Assembly: GCF_900116435.1 (NCBI RefSeq)
Contig: NZ_FPAZ01000016.1
Coordinates: forward strand, 1 to 64,000
DNA: 64,000 bases
Direction of reading: 5' to 3'
Source: Pseudoalteromonas lipolytica
GTDB taxonomy: Bacteria; Pseudomonadota; Gammaproteobacteria; Enterobacterales; Alteromonadaceae
Below the pieces are notes generated by a model that was not told where the DNA came from, did no database searches, and saw only the letters and a list, made by a program, of their open reading frames with translations. The position numbers and the translations under genes are program-made. Position 1 is the first letter of the stretch, and each line of letters opens with the position of its first letter. Positions 33,670-42,119 of this stretch are shown here, in pieces.

Positions 33670-34116
33670 TTACGCTTGATCTTGTTTATAGGTTTTTCGC
33701 ATTAAGTACACATAGGCACTGATAAACGCGTTTTCTTGAAACTTTTTCAGTCCAGTGTCTTCAAATTCGATAGGCAGTGGATTGCGTTTAAGCTGCTCTT
33801 TAATTGTTGTTGCGCTGAAAATTTGCACATCTAACTCTTCAATAAGTTGAATGGCTGTTTCCATTTTGAAACCTTTAGCACTGCCTGCAAATTTACCTTT
33901 AGGTTGACGCTCTTTAATTGCAACAGAATCAATTTGGTAATCTTGCATCAGTTTTCTAAAATCAAACTGAAATTTGCGCATAACTTCTGTGTCATTACCA
34001 TCGCCTAACGTAAAGCGAGTTTGTCTTACATCACGGATATCAAACACGTCGTTATCTTTCGTTAAAATACACAGTAGTACATCACTACCTGTAATTTCTA
34101 CACCGCATGTTCTCAT
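33670..34116 (-). CDS. DUF3010 family protein, probable RNase H-like fold
   Basis: 148 residues, soluble. I recognise the DUF3010 pattern: MRTCGVEITGSDVLLCIL at the start, SVAIKERQPKGKFAGSAKGFKMETAIQ in the middle, and KFQENAFISAYVYL at the end. The layout beta-strand with acidic residue, IKERQPKGKFAG loop, C-terminal acid is reminiscent of RuvC/RNase H-like folds, but no nuclease activity is known to me. The start lies 64 bases after the EEP-family gene on the same strand, so they may be co-transcribed. Confidence 0.8.
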   Translation of the reverse strand: MRTCGVEITGSDVLLCILTKDNDVFDIRDVRQTRFTLGDGNDTEVMRKFQFDFRKLMQDYQIDSVAIKERQPKGKFAGSAKGFKMETAIQLIEELDVQIFSATTIKEQLKRNPLPIEFEDTGLKKFQENAFISAYVYLMRKTYKQDQA

Positions 34117-34180
34117 AGTTAATCTCTAAATAACTTAATTTGCGCAATTATAGCAAGTAACGTCCTGAAAAACAGTTGCT

Positions 34181-35191
34181 TTAAAAATGAATTTTAATTG
34201 CAATCGAACTATGGTCACTTACTGTAATATCTTCTACTGCTTGGTGGGGGTTTAAATGCGCATCATAGCTTTCGTATTCCAGCTTTGAGACCTTTGATAG
34301 TGCGCATTGTGGATTAAAATGCGCAGAGACCAAAATATAATCGAGCACATTCCCCTTGCCGTGATAATAGTGGCTAAACGGCTTTGTGTTGTTCTCACTA
34401 GCAGCGCAAAATAGGTAGGCGTCTGTTAAGCCGACGACGGGTTCATTATTTGCTATACAGGGCTCGCAACGAGTCGGGTGAAAGCCTTGTGTCATAAATG
34501 ATAATGTGGGGCTTGTCAGCACGTCGTTAAAATCGCCCATCACCAAGGTGGCACATTGTTTTTCACGCTGTGTTTTTAACGCATCGTAATAAACAATAGA
34601 CGCTTCTAATGAGCGTGATATTTGCGATTGCATTGCGCCAACTGTTTGGTGCAGCAACTGCAATAAGGGATCTTCAAGGTTATGTATGTTGAGTATGTGC
34701 GCCATAGATTGCACACGTTGTGATTTAAAATGCACAACATAACAGCACACCTCACCAAATTCAGGAAAGTCCAAGAAACACTTTATAGGCGTGCGATTAA
34801 ACTTAAAATCACTTTGGTTGTTGAGGTATTCAAGCAATTCTGGGCAGGGAGTCAAAGGTTCGACAAAAGTGAAAGGGTATTTACTGGCGATAGCAACAAT
34901 AGGATTAAACAGCACTTGAGGGTACAGCGCATCGTGCGAAGGGGAGTCGACGGTTTCAAAATAATCATAACCGGCTTCTTTACACTGTATTTCTAATGCG
35001 TGAGCACTAAAAACCTCTTGAAACGCGACCACATCGGCTTTCGAATCAAACAGAAAATCACGCACAAACTGCTGCTTTTGCTGCCACTGCGTGTTGTTAT
35101 AGCGTTCATGCTGTTGGTAAAACGAATAAGGGGGAGCGGTGTAGTTAAGTAAATTCAAACTAGCAAACTTGAGCGTATGCGTGTGTGGCAT
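34181..35191 (-). CDS. Endonuclease/exonuclease/phosphatase (EEP) family protein
   Basis: 336 residues from ATG 35191, which has GGTGA 5 bases upstream; a GTG start at 35200 is a weaker choice. EEP motifs are all present: SLNLLNY near the start (Asn), VVAFQEVF (Glu), MGDFND (Asp-Asn, about 225) and the final TVSDHSSI (Asp-His). This fold covers Mg-dependent nucleases, sphingomyelinases and phosphatases; no signal peptide, so it is cytoplasmic. KGNVLDYIL is typical of the group. Substrate unknown. It is followed closely by the DUF3010 gene. Confidence 0.85.
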   Translation of the reverse strand: MPHTHTLKFASLNLLNYTAPPYSFYQQHERYNNTQWQQKQQFVRDFLFDSKADVVAFQEVFSAHALEIQCKEAGYDYFETVDSPSHDALYPQVLFNPIVAIASKYPFTFVEPLTPCPELLEYLNNQSDFKFNRTPIKCFLDFPEFGEVCCYVVHFKSQRVQSMAHILNIHNLEDPLLQLLHQTVGAMQSQISRSLEASIVYYDALKTQREKQCATLVMGDFNDVLTSPTLSFMTQGFHPTRCEPCIANNEPVVGLTDAYLFCAASENNTKPFSHYYHGKGNVLDYILVSAHFNPQCALSKVSKLEYESYDAHLNPHQAVEDITVSDHSSIAIKIHF

Positions 35192-35349
35192 CGTGATCAC
35201 CGTTAAAGTACTGACCTGTTAAGTATGAAATGACTTAAGTAATTGTCAATTTACTGACCTAAATACTTGTATTTGAGGACTCTAGCGGCGACAATGGGCG
35301 CTTGTATTTGCGAAGACTCAGTAAATACACGTCTTTTAGGCACCAAATG

Positions 35350-35448
35350 GCAATGCTTATTCGTAAAAGCGTTGCAGAGTTACTCAAAATTTATTTAAAA
35401 AATTACATGTGATGCATTGTAGGCATCACCACTGTATAAGGATTTATA
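35350..35448 (+). promoter_or_regulatory. thrS translational operator: two anticodon-arm-like hairpins
   Basis: Upstream hairpin: 9 pairs (35350-35358/35367-35375, one G-U), loop ATTCGTAA, with U-CGU-A as in a tRNA-Thr(CGU) loop. Downstream hairpin: 7 pairs GTGATGC/GCATCAC (35409-35415/35423-35429), 7-base loop ATTGTAG, with U33-UGU-A37 as in tRNA-Thr(UGU). A 33-base AT-rich linker joins them, and AAGGA (35438-35442) follows 8 bases after the second. E. coli thrS has the same plan (domains 4, 3, 2, 1), bound by dimeric ThrRS to block its own translation. The match in loops, order and spacing is seen directly; binding is inferred. Confidence 0.8.
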
Positions 35449-37359
35449 ATGCCAGTTATTACCCTTCCTGACGGCAGTCAGCGTAGTTTTGAAAACCCAG
35501 TAAGTACATATGATGTTGCCAGCGATATTGGCCCAGGTTTAGCGAAAGCAACCATAGCCGGTCGTGTAAATGGTAATCGTGTTGATGCATGTGACTTAAT
35601 TACCGACGATGCGCGCTTAGAAATTATTACTGCCAAGGATGACGACGGTTTAGAAATCATCCGTCACTCTTGTGCGCACCTTATTGGTCACGCAGTTAAG
35701 CAACTTTTCCCTGACGCGAAAATGGCAATTGGTCCAACGATCGACAATGGTTTTTACTACGATATCGATATGGATCACTCATTAAGTCAAGACGATTTAG
35801 ACGCCATCGAAAAGCGCATGCTTGAACTTGCAAAAACAAACTACGATGTGGTTAAAAAGACCGTAAGCTGGCAAGAAGCGCGTGATACATTCGAAGCACG
35901 TGGTGAAACATACAAAATGGAAATCTTAGACGAGAATATCGCAAAAGATGACCGCCCTGGTTTATACCACCACGAAGAATACATTGACATGTGTCGTGGC
36001 CCACACGTACCAAATATGAAATTCTGCCAACATTTTAAAATAATGAAAGTGGCGGGTGCTTATTGGCGCGGTGATTCTGAAAACAAAATGCTGCAACGTA
36101 TTTACGGCACAGCATGGGCAGATAAAAAGCAACTTAAAGCGTATCTAAAACGTTTAGAAGAAGCTGAAAAACGTGACCACCGTCGCATTGGTAAAGCACT
36201 TGATTTATGGCATTGGCAAGAAGAAGCGCCGGGTATGGTGTTTTGGCATAATGACGGCTGGAGCATTTACCGTGAGCTTGAAGACTTCGTTCGTGAAAAA
36301 CTACGTGAGTACGATTACGAAGAAGTGAAAGGCCCATTAATGATGGACCGAGTTTTGTGGGAAAAATCAGGGCACTGGGATAAATACGCAGATGCCATGT
36401 TCACCACAGAATCTGAAAAGCGTGAATATGCTATTAAACCAATGAACTGTCCTGGTCATGTGCAAATTTTCAACCAAGGTCTAAAATCATACCGTGACTT
36501 ACCATTGCGTATGGCTGAGTTTGGTTGTTGTCATCGTAATGAGCCATCAGGTGCATTACATGGCTTAATGCGTGTTCGTGGTTTTACACAAGATGATGCA
36601 CATATATTCTGTACTGAAGACCAAATTATGGATGAAGTATCAGCGTGTATCAAAATGGTTTACGACACGTATGAAACGTTCGGTTTTGAAAAGATCGTTG
36701 TAAAACTGTCTACTCGCCCAGAAAAACGTATCGGTGAAGACGAAATGTGGGACAAAGCAGAGCTTGCGTTAGCAGAAGCTCTGAAAGTAAACGACATTGA
36801 GTTTGATTACTTACCGGGTGAAGGGGCGTTTTACGGTCCGAAAATTGAATTTACATTATATGATTGTTTAGACCGTGCATGGCAATGTGGTACAGTGCAA
36901 TTAGATTTTGCATTACCAGGTCGTTTAGGTGCGACATACGTTGCAGAAAATAACGAACGTCGTACACCAGTTATGATACACCGTGCTATATTAGGTTCGA
37001 TTGAGCGTTTCATTGGTATTTTAACCGAAGAATACGCCGGATTGTTCCCGACATGGCTTGCACCTAAGCAAGTGGTGATCATGAATATCACGGATAAACA
37101 AGCTGACTATGTGCAAGAAATTGTACAAAAATTAAATAAACTTGGAATTAGAGCCGCTGCTGACTTGAGAAATGAGAAGATTGGCTTTAAAATCCGTGAA
37201 CATACGTTAAAACGTATTCCTTACTTACTTGTTGTAGGCGACAAAGAAGTTGAACAACAAGAAGTGGCAGTACGCACTCGCACAGGTGAAGACCTAGGCA
37301 AATTTAATGTTGATGATTTCATTGCAAAAATTAGCGACGAAATAAAAAATCGACAATAA
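35449..37359 (+). CDS. thrS: Threonine--tRNA ligase
   Basis: Class II synthetase charging tRNA-Thr. The 636 residues (E. coli 642) hold TGS (1-62), the editing domain with H-x-x-x-H in [12 protein letters not shown] (73-77) and C-x-x-x-H later (MCRGPHV), the catalytic domain with zinc Cys in AMNCPGH-like [10 protein letters not shown] (about 331), motif 2 [17 protein letters not shown], and the anticodon-binding domain (about 535-636). First gene of thrS-infC-rpmI-rplT, with an autoregulatory leader. Confidence 0.98.
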   Translation: MPVITLPDGSQRSFENPVSTYDVASDIGPGLAKATIAGRVNGNRVDACDLITDDARLEIITAKDDDGLEIIRHSCAHLIGHAVKQLFPDAKMAIGPTIDNGFYYDIDMDHSLSQDDLDAIEKRMLELAKTNYDVVKKTVSWQEARDTFEARGETYKMEILDENIAKDDRPGLYHHEEYIDMCRGPHVPNMKFCQHFKIMKVAGAYWRGDSENKMLQRIYGTAWADKKQLKAYLKRLEEAEKRDHRRIGKALDLWHWQEEAPGMVFWHNDGWSIYRELEDFVREKLREYDYEEVKGPLMMDRVLWEKSGHWDKYADAMFTTESEKREYAIKPMNCPGHVQIFNQGLKSYRDLPLRMAEFGCCHRNEPSGALHGLMRVRGFTQDDAHIFCTEDQIMDEVSACIKMVYDTYETFGFEKIVVKLSTRPEKRIGEDEMWDKAELALAEALKVNDIEFDYLPGEGAFYGPKIEFTLYDCLDRAWQCGTVQLDFALPGRLGATYVAENNERRTPVMIHRAILGSIERFIGILTEEYAGLFPTWLAPKQVVIMNITDKQADYVQEIVQKLNKLGIRAAADLRNEKIGFKIREHTLKRIPYLLVVGDKEVEQQEVAVRTRTGEDLGKFNVDDFIAKISDEIKNRQ

Positions 37360-37365
37360 ATCATG

Positions 37366-37405
37366 AGCGTGTAGGGCATAACAAACAGCCAACTACACGC
37401 TTTTT
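37366..37405 (+). terminator. Terminator or attenuator between thrS and infC
   Basis: Nine-pair stem AGCGTGTAG/CTACACGCT (37366-37374/37393-37401) with 18-base loop, running into T5ATTTT. It ends 14 bases before the infC Shine-Dalgarno, so it would set the level of read-through into infC, or infC has a promoter inside thrS as in E. coli. Confidence 0.6.
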
Positions 37406-37431
37406 ATTTTATATTCTTGGAGGATCGTACC

Positions 37432-37980
37432 ATTAGAGGCGGCAAGAAAGGGCAACAAACAGCTCAAAAAAATCGTATCAACGAAGATATTACAGCTAAA
37501 GAAGTTCGTTTAATTGACATTGACGGCGAGCAAGCTGGCATCGTGTCATTAAAAGAGGCGCAAGCTATGGCTGATGATGCGGGTGTAGATCTTGTAGAAA
37601 TCAGTCCTAATGCTGAGCCACCTGTTTGTAAGGTTATGGACTACGGTAAGTTCATCTTTGAGAAAAGCAAAGAACTAAAAGAACAAAAGAAAAAGCAAAA
37701 GCAAATCCAGGTGAAAGAAATCAAATTCCGTCCAGGCACGGATGAAGGTGATTACCAGGTTAAGCTTCGCAATTTGCGTAAGTTCTTAGAAGCGGGTGAT
37801 AAAGCTAAAATTACTATTCGTTTCCGTGGTCGTGAAATGGCTCACCAAGAAATTGGTATTGAATTATTAAATCGTGTTAAAGCTGATTTGGAAGATGTTT
37901 CACAAGTTGAATCTTTCCCAAATCGTGTTGAAGGTCGCCAAATGGTTATGATGATGGCACCTATTGCTAAAAAGCAATAA
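37432..37980 (+). CDS. infC: Translation initiation factor IF-3 (AUU start)
   Basis: Keeps ribosomal subunits apart and checks start-codon choice. From ATT 37432 it is 182 residues, [17 protein letters not shown] then the IF3-N domain, a Lys-rich linker ([26 protein letters not shown]) and IF3-C. GGAGG (37419-37423) is 8 bases before ATT; an upstream in-frame TTG overlaps the Shine-Dalgarno and is not credible. The AUU codon, as in E. coli, lets IF-3 repress its own synthesis. Confidence 0.96.
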   Translation: MRGGKKGQQTAQKNRINEDITAKEVRLIDIDGEQAGIVSLKEAQAMADDAGVDLVEISPNAEPPVCKVMDYGKFIFEKSKELKEQKKKQKQIQVKEIKFRPGTDEGDYQVKLRNLRKFLEAGDKAKITIRFRGREMAHQEIGIELLNRVKADLEDVSQVESFPNRVEGRQMVMMMAPIAKKQ

Positions 37981-38186
37981 ACAAGCGATAATACGCACCG
38001 AATTTATCTCAGGTCATCAAGTAACAGCTTGCTGTTCACCTGAAATAACCGGTTTAAGTAAAGTTGCAGTGCATTAGTACTGGGCTTTCACCGGATAATG
38101 GCGGTAAGTTAGGCCTTGAAAGAAGAGCTATTTATATCTCTCGCCTGCTTGCCATATTGTTGAGCAATACATTTGGAGTTATTGCA
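37981..38186 (+). promoter_or_regulatory. Structured leader before rpmI, candidate L20 control region
   Basis: A 206-base leader separates infC and rpmI. It contains a two-tier hairpin: outer TCAGGT/ACCTGA (38009-38014/38038-38043) and inner AACAGC/GCTGTT (38023-38028/38031-38036), and further pairing potential around ACCGG (38048-38052) and CACCGGA (about 38090). In E. coli L20 binds a pseudoknot in this area and represses rpmI-rplT. That this leader does so is inference from position and structure. Confidence 0.45.
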
Positions 38187-38387
38187 ATGGCTTACAAGCT
38201 AAAATCACACAGAGGCGCAGCTAAGCGTTTCAAGAAAACTGCTTCTGGCGGTTTCAAGCGTAAACAAGCGCATCTTCGTCACATTCTGACTAAGAAAACT
38301 TCTAAGCGTAAATTACACTTACGTCCTAAGATGATGGTTCATAAGAATGACCATGGTCTAGTTTCACGTATGTTACCATTCGCTTAA
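38187..38387 (+). CDS. rpmI: Large-subunit ribosomal protein bL35
   Basis: 66 residues, rich in Lys and Arg, beginning [21 protein letters not shown] and ending MLPFA, the bL35 pattern. TTGGAG lies upstream of the ATG at 38187; a longer frame reaching back to 38064 has no family support. Fifteen bases separate it from rplT. Translation is probably coupled to rplT, as in E. coli. Confidence 0.97.
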
Positions 38388-38402
38388 TAGGAGTCTTCAG
38401 AA

Positions 38403-38762
38403 ATGGCAAGAGTTAAACGCGGTGTTATCGCACGTGCACGTCACAAAAAAGTTTTAAAACAAGCTAAAGGTTACTACGGAGCACGTTCACGTGTTTACCG
38501 CGTAGCTTTCCAGGCAGTTACTAAAGCGGGTCAATACGCTTACCGTGACCGTCGTGCTAAGAAACGTACTTTCCGTCAACTTTGGATTGCACGTATCAAT
38601 GCAGCAGCTCGTCAAAACGGTCTTTCATACAGCCGTTTTATCAATGGTCTTAAAAAGACATCTGTAGAAATCGATCGTAAGATCCTTGCAGATATCGCTG
38701 TTTACGACCAAGTTGCATTCGCAGCGCTTGTTGCAAAAGCTAAAGAAGGCCTAGCGGCTTAA
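38403..38762 (+). CDS. rplT: Large-subunit ribosomal protein bL20
   Basis: 119 residues (E. coli 118). [32 protein letters not shown] and [19 protein letters not shown] are classic bL20. It helps assemble the 50S subunit and, in relatives, represses its own operon. A strong terminator follows at once. pheS-pheT, next in E. coli, are absent here; an M14 peptidase gene follows instead. Confidence 0.98.
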   Translation: MARVKRGVIARARHKKVLKQAKGYYGARSRVYRVAFQAVTKAGQYAYRDRRAKKRTFRQLWIARINAAARQNGLSYSRFINGLKKTSVEIDRKILADIAVYDQVAFAALVAKAKEGLAA

Positions 38763-38783
38763 TTTTCGCTTTTGATACAGTTT

Positions 38784-38810
38784 AAAAAGGAGCCTAGTGC
38801 TCCTTTTTTT
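38784..38810 (+). terminator. Terminator of the thrS-infC-rpmI-rplT operon
   Basis: Stem AAAAAGGAGC/GCTCCTTTTT (38784-38793/38799-38808), loop CTAGT, T7 from 38804. Confidence 0.88.
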
Positions 38811-38961
38811 GATCTTAGAACTCCTTGAACCGTGAATCTTTAAATAATCACGTCCTGTCATTTGCTCCATTTTTTTGTTGAATCACCGCAGTTTACGCAA
38901 TCTATTCTAATTAGTTGTTATAATTCCCGTTAATAGAATAAGTACCGCACTTGAGAGTGAT

Positions 38962-40752
38962 ATGTTTGCCAGTTTAGTGTTTTTATCTACTGTAGTGACT
39001 TTAGACAGCCACCTACCTCCTTTGTTACCGTGGCAAGGTAACAGTGTGTCTTTAATGCAAGAAAAAGGGCCATTAACGACTGATTTTGAATTAAGTGATG
39101 GCACCTTATCGCCAAATTATGCAGACACAATGGCTTTTGTAGATCGACTCGTTGCGGCTAATCCTACTCAATTTAAAGTAAAAACGATTGCCACAAGTAG
39201 CAGTGGCCGCGCAATAAAAATGCTTGTTGCTAATGAGCAAGGGTTGTTTGAGCCAACACAACTTGTTGCAGATACCAAACCAACTATCTTTGTTCAAGCG
39301 GGTATTCACAGCGGGGAAATTGACGGTAAAGATGCCATGTTTATGCTATTACGTGATATTGCGACCGGAAAGCGTCGTGATATTTTAAGTAAAGTAAACA
39401 TTCTGTTCATTCCAATTCTGAATGTAGATGGTCACGAACGTAGTAGCCAATTTAACCGTATAAATCAACGCGGCCCAGCAGAAATGGGATTTAGAACTAA
39501 CGGTCTAAATTTAAACTTAAATCGTGATTATACCAAGCTTGATACCCCCGAAGTACAAGGGGTTATGCAGGTTATAAATCAATTCAAACCCGACCTTTAT
39601 ATTGATGTACATGTAACAGATGGCGCTGATTACCAATACGATGTCACGTATGGGTACAATCCTGTGTTCTCAAGTGAGTCACCAAGTGTGTCAGAAGCGC
39701 TAGACACCCTGTTTAAACCTGTCATTGATGCCAAATTAGAAAAAGCAGGGCACATACCTGGGCCATTAGTGTTTGTTATGGACAAGCGCGATTTTAAAAA
39801 AGGCTTAGCAGGATGGGTAGCGACACCTCGTTATTCGAATGGGTGGGGTGACTTACGTTCATTGCCTAGTATTTTAGTTGAAAATCACTCTTTAAAACCT
39901 TACAAGCAGCGTGTGTTAGGGACTTATGTGTTTATCGACGGCGCTATTGATGCGCTTGCAGCTAACGATAAAGCATTAAATGCCGCTGTAAAAAAAGAGC
40001 TCGATTTTAAACCGAGACAACTCGTTGTTGAGCGTAGTTACGCAAAGCAACCCGACACACTCGCATTTAAAGGCATTGCCTATTCACGCAGTGAAAGCGC
40101 GCTTACAGGGCAAGCTGAAGTTAAATACCTCGGTGAAGCTAAAAACTATGAGTCATTGCCGATTTTTTGGCAAAAAGACGTTAAGAAAACGGTTCATGTT
40201 CCTCGTGCGTTTTACATTCCACCTGCGTATAGCAATATAATCAAAAAACTTAAGTTACACGGTATCGACGTTACCCAGGTTGATAACACGCCAACAGCAG
40301 TGATGACACAGGCAAGCGTAGTCGACTATACATTTGCTAAAGCTCCCTTTGAAGGGCGTTTTCGTGTAGATGCCAAATTTGACTATGCTCCTGTGCAAGT
40401 AGATGTACAGGGCTGGTATAAAGTCTCAACGGCGCAACCCTACTCAGAATTGGCAACACATTTGCTGCACCCTGAAGCCCCTGATTCATTTTTTTCATGG
40501 GGTGAGTTTAACACCATTTTTCAACGTACTGAGTACATGGAAAATTACGCGCTCATGCCGTATGCTCGACAGATGTTAAAAGAAAAACCGGCCCTTGCGT
40601 TAGAGTTTGATCAGAAAATTCGTGAAGATAAACAATTTGCGAATGATCCAGAAGCGCGTTTGAATTGGCTTTATGAGCGTACCCCATTTTATGATCAAGC
40701 GTATTTAAAATACCCAATTTTAATGACGTTTGAGACACCTGAACAAGGATAA
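38962..40752 (+). CDS. M14-family zinc carboxypeptidase-like protein
   Basis: 596 residues. Zinc ligands fit M14: HSGEIDGKD (His116, Glu119) and DVHVTDGADY (third His, about 217). LNLNLNRDYTKLDTPE follows the substrate-binding Arg/Asn pattern. The N-terminus is hydrophobic for about 15 residues (MFASLVFLSTVV), possibly an export signal, but the cut site is unclear. After residue 370 a long C-terminal region without a known domain follows. Probably a peptidase of peptides or cell-wall fragments. Six bases separate it from gloC, so they share a transcript. Confidence 0.88.
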   Translation: MFASLVFLSTVVTLDSHLPPLLPWQGNSVSLMQEKGPLTTDFELSDGTLSPNYADTMAFVDRLVAANPTQFKVKTIATSSSGRAIKMLVANEQGLFEPTQLVADTKPTIFVQAGIHSGEIDGKDAMFMLLRDIATGKRRDILSKVNILFIPILNVDGHERSSQFNRINQRGPAEMGFRTNGLNLNLNRDYTKLDTPEVQGVMQVINQFKPDLYIDVHVTDGADYQYDVTYGYNPVFSSESPSVSEALDTLFKPVIDAKLEKAGHIPGPLVFVMDKRDFKKGLAGWVATPRYSNGWGDLRSLPSILVENHSLKPYKQRVLGTYVFIDGAIDALAANDKALNAAVKKELDFKPRQLVVERSYAKQPDTLAFKGIAYSRSESALTGQAEVKYLGEAKNYESLPIFWQKDVKKTVHVPRAFYIPPAYSNIIKKLKLHGIDVTQVDNTPTAVMTQASVVDYTFAKAPFEGRFRVDAKFDYAPVQVDVQGWYKVSTAQPYSELATHLLHPEAPDSFFSWGEFNTIFQRTEYMENYALMPYARQMLKEKPALALEFDQKIREDKQFANDPEARLNWLYERTPFYDQAYLKYPILMTFETPEQG

Positions 40753-40757
40753 AAACG

Positions 40758-41399
40758 ATGAAAGTCATTACAGTCCCTGTGACGGGGTTTGCACAAAACT
40801 GCCGCATAATTATTTGCCAGCAGACGAATAAAGCAGCATTAGTTGACCCTGGCGGTGATGCTGAAAAATTATGCGCTCAGCTTGCCTCACTTGGTTGTGA
40901 ATTAATTGCAATTTATCTAACCCATGGTCATTTAGATCATGTTGGTGCGGCTAAACAGCTTGCCGATAAGTTTAATGTTGACATCATTGGTCCACACATT
41001 GACGACAAGTTTTGGTTTGATTCACTGCCAATGCAAGCTCAAATGTTCGGATTTGCACCCATTTCACCTTTTTATCCAACACAGTGGTTAAACCATGGCG
41101 ATATGATTAGCGTGGGTAATAGTCAGTTATCGGTGCGCCATTGTCCAGGCCATACGCCAGGGCACGTGGTCTTTTATGATGACGAGACACAGCAGGTCAT
41201 CGTCGGAGATGTTATTTTTCAAGGTTCAGTAGGGCGCACAGACTTTCCAAAAGGCGATAGTGCGCAGCTGCTTGCATCAATTAAATCAGAAATTTTATCG
41301 TTTGCAGATGAAGTTGCCATTTTACCTGGTCATGGTCCAAACACTACCGTAGGGCATGAGCGAAAAACGAATCCATTTATTAGTGGACGCTTTGGCTAA
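40758..41399 (+). CDS. gloC: Type II hydroxyacylglutathione hydrolase GloC (YcbL)
   Basis: Metallo-beta-lactamase fold enzyme hydrolysing S-lactoylglutathione in methylglyoxal detoxification. 213 residues (E. coli GloC 215). THGHLDHVG (about 55-63) gives the HxHxDH zinc motif; HCPGHTPGHVVF, GDVIFQGSVGRTDFP and LPGHGP complete the site. The N-terminal PVTGFAQNC and overall length match YcbL rather than the larger GloB. It follows the M14 peptidase gene by 5 bases. Confidence 0.93.
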   Translation: MKVITVPVTGFAQNCRIIICQQTNKAALVDPGGDAEKLCAQLASLGCELIAIYLTHGHLDHVGAAKQLADKFNVDIIGPHIDDKFWFDSLPMQAQMFGFAPISPFYPTQWLNHGDMISVGNSQLSVRHCPGHTPGHVVFYDDETQQVIVGDVIFQGSVGRTDFPKGDSAQLLASIKSEILSFADEVAILPGHGPNTTVGHERKTNPFISGRFG

Positions 41400-41496
41400 A
41401 ATTGCATTTTTTTCGCATAAATAATAGAAAATAGGCAGACTGACATTCAAATCAGTTATATAATTTACTCAGTATTTTTAAAGAAAAAGAAATAAA

Positions 41497-41955
41497 ATGT
41501 CTCTAAACCAAGTAGATCGCCAAATTTTGGCATTATTACAGCAGGATGCTAGCTTATCAACGGCAGAAATTGCCGATAAAGTTGGTTTATCTCAATCTCC
41601 TTGTTGGCGTCGTATCGCTAAACTTGAACAAGATGGTTATATCAAAGGTAAAGTTGCTTTACTTGATGAGAAAAAGCTTGGCTTTGATATGTTGGTTTAT
41701 GCACATGTTCGCTTATCAAATCATGGCAGAACAAACTTAGCTGAATTTGAACGTTTAATCATGAGCTACGACGAAGTGACCGAGTGCTATAGCATGGCGG
41801 GTACTATGGACTTTATGCTGCGCATTATTTCTAAAGGAATTGAAGGGTATGAGCAGTTTGTTCGCGATAACCTTCTAAATCTTGAGTTTGTGCAAGAAGT
41901 ACACTCAAATGTGACGATGACTTGTGTGAAGCGAAGTACATCTTTACCTCTTTAA
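41497..41955 (+). CDS. AsnC/Lrp-family transcription regulator (DecR-like)
   Basis: 152 residues: N-terminal winged helix (DRQILALLQQDASLSTAEIADKVGLSQSPCWRRIAKLE) and RAM ligand domain. It differs clearly from the Lrp at 12.4 kb. The helix SQSPCWRRI is like that of E. coli DecR (YbaO), a cysteine-sensing activator of detoxification, but that assignment is tentative. It sits between gloC and the SulP gene on the same strand; its targets are unknown. Only an A-rich weak ribosome site (AAAGAAAAAGAA) is seen. Confidence 0.88.
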   Translation: MSLNQVDRQILALLQQDASLSTAEIADKVGLSQSPCWRRIAKLEQDGYIKGKVALLDEKKLGFDMLVYAHVRLSNHGRTNLAEFERLIMSYDEVTECYSMAGTMDFMLRIISKGIEGYEQFVRDNLLNLEFVQEVHSNVTMTCVKRSTSLPL

Positions 41956-42119
41956 TTATACCTTCTTCATTTAGCTTTTTATTGACAAACGGTTAGTGCT
42001 TTTGCGTGCTAACCGTTTTGTTGTCTGTGTGTTTACGGTTGTTGCTGATTGTTAACGTAGGCAGTTTTTGCTAGAATTCTGCGCCTTGCCAAAATGCATA
42101 CACTTGAAAGAGGATCTTA

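Noticed and set aside
38064..38186. N-terminal extension of bL35
   Set aside because: bL35 proteins start at MAYK-type sequence; the extension is the structured leader read in frame.
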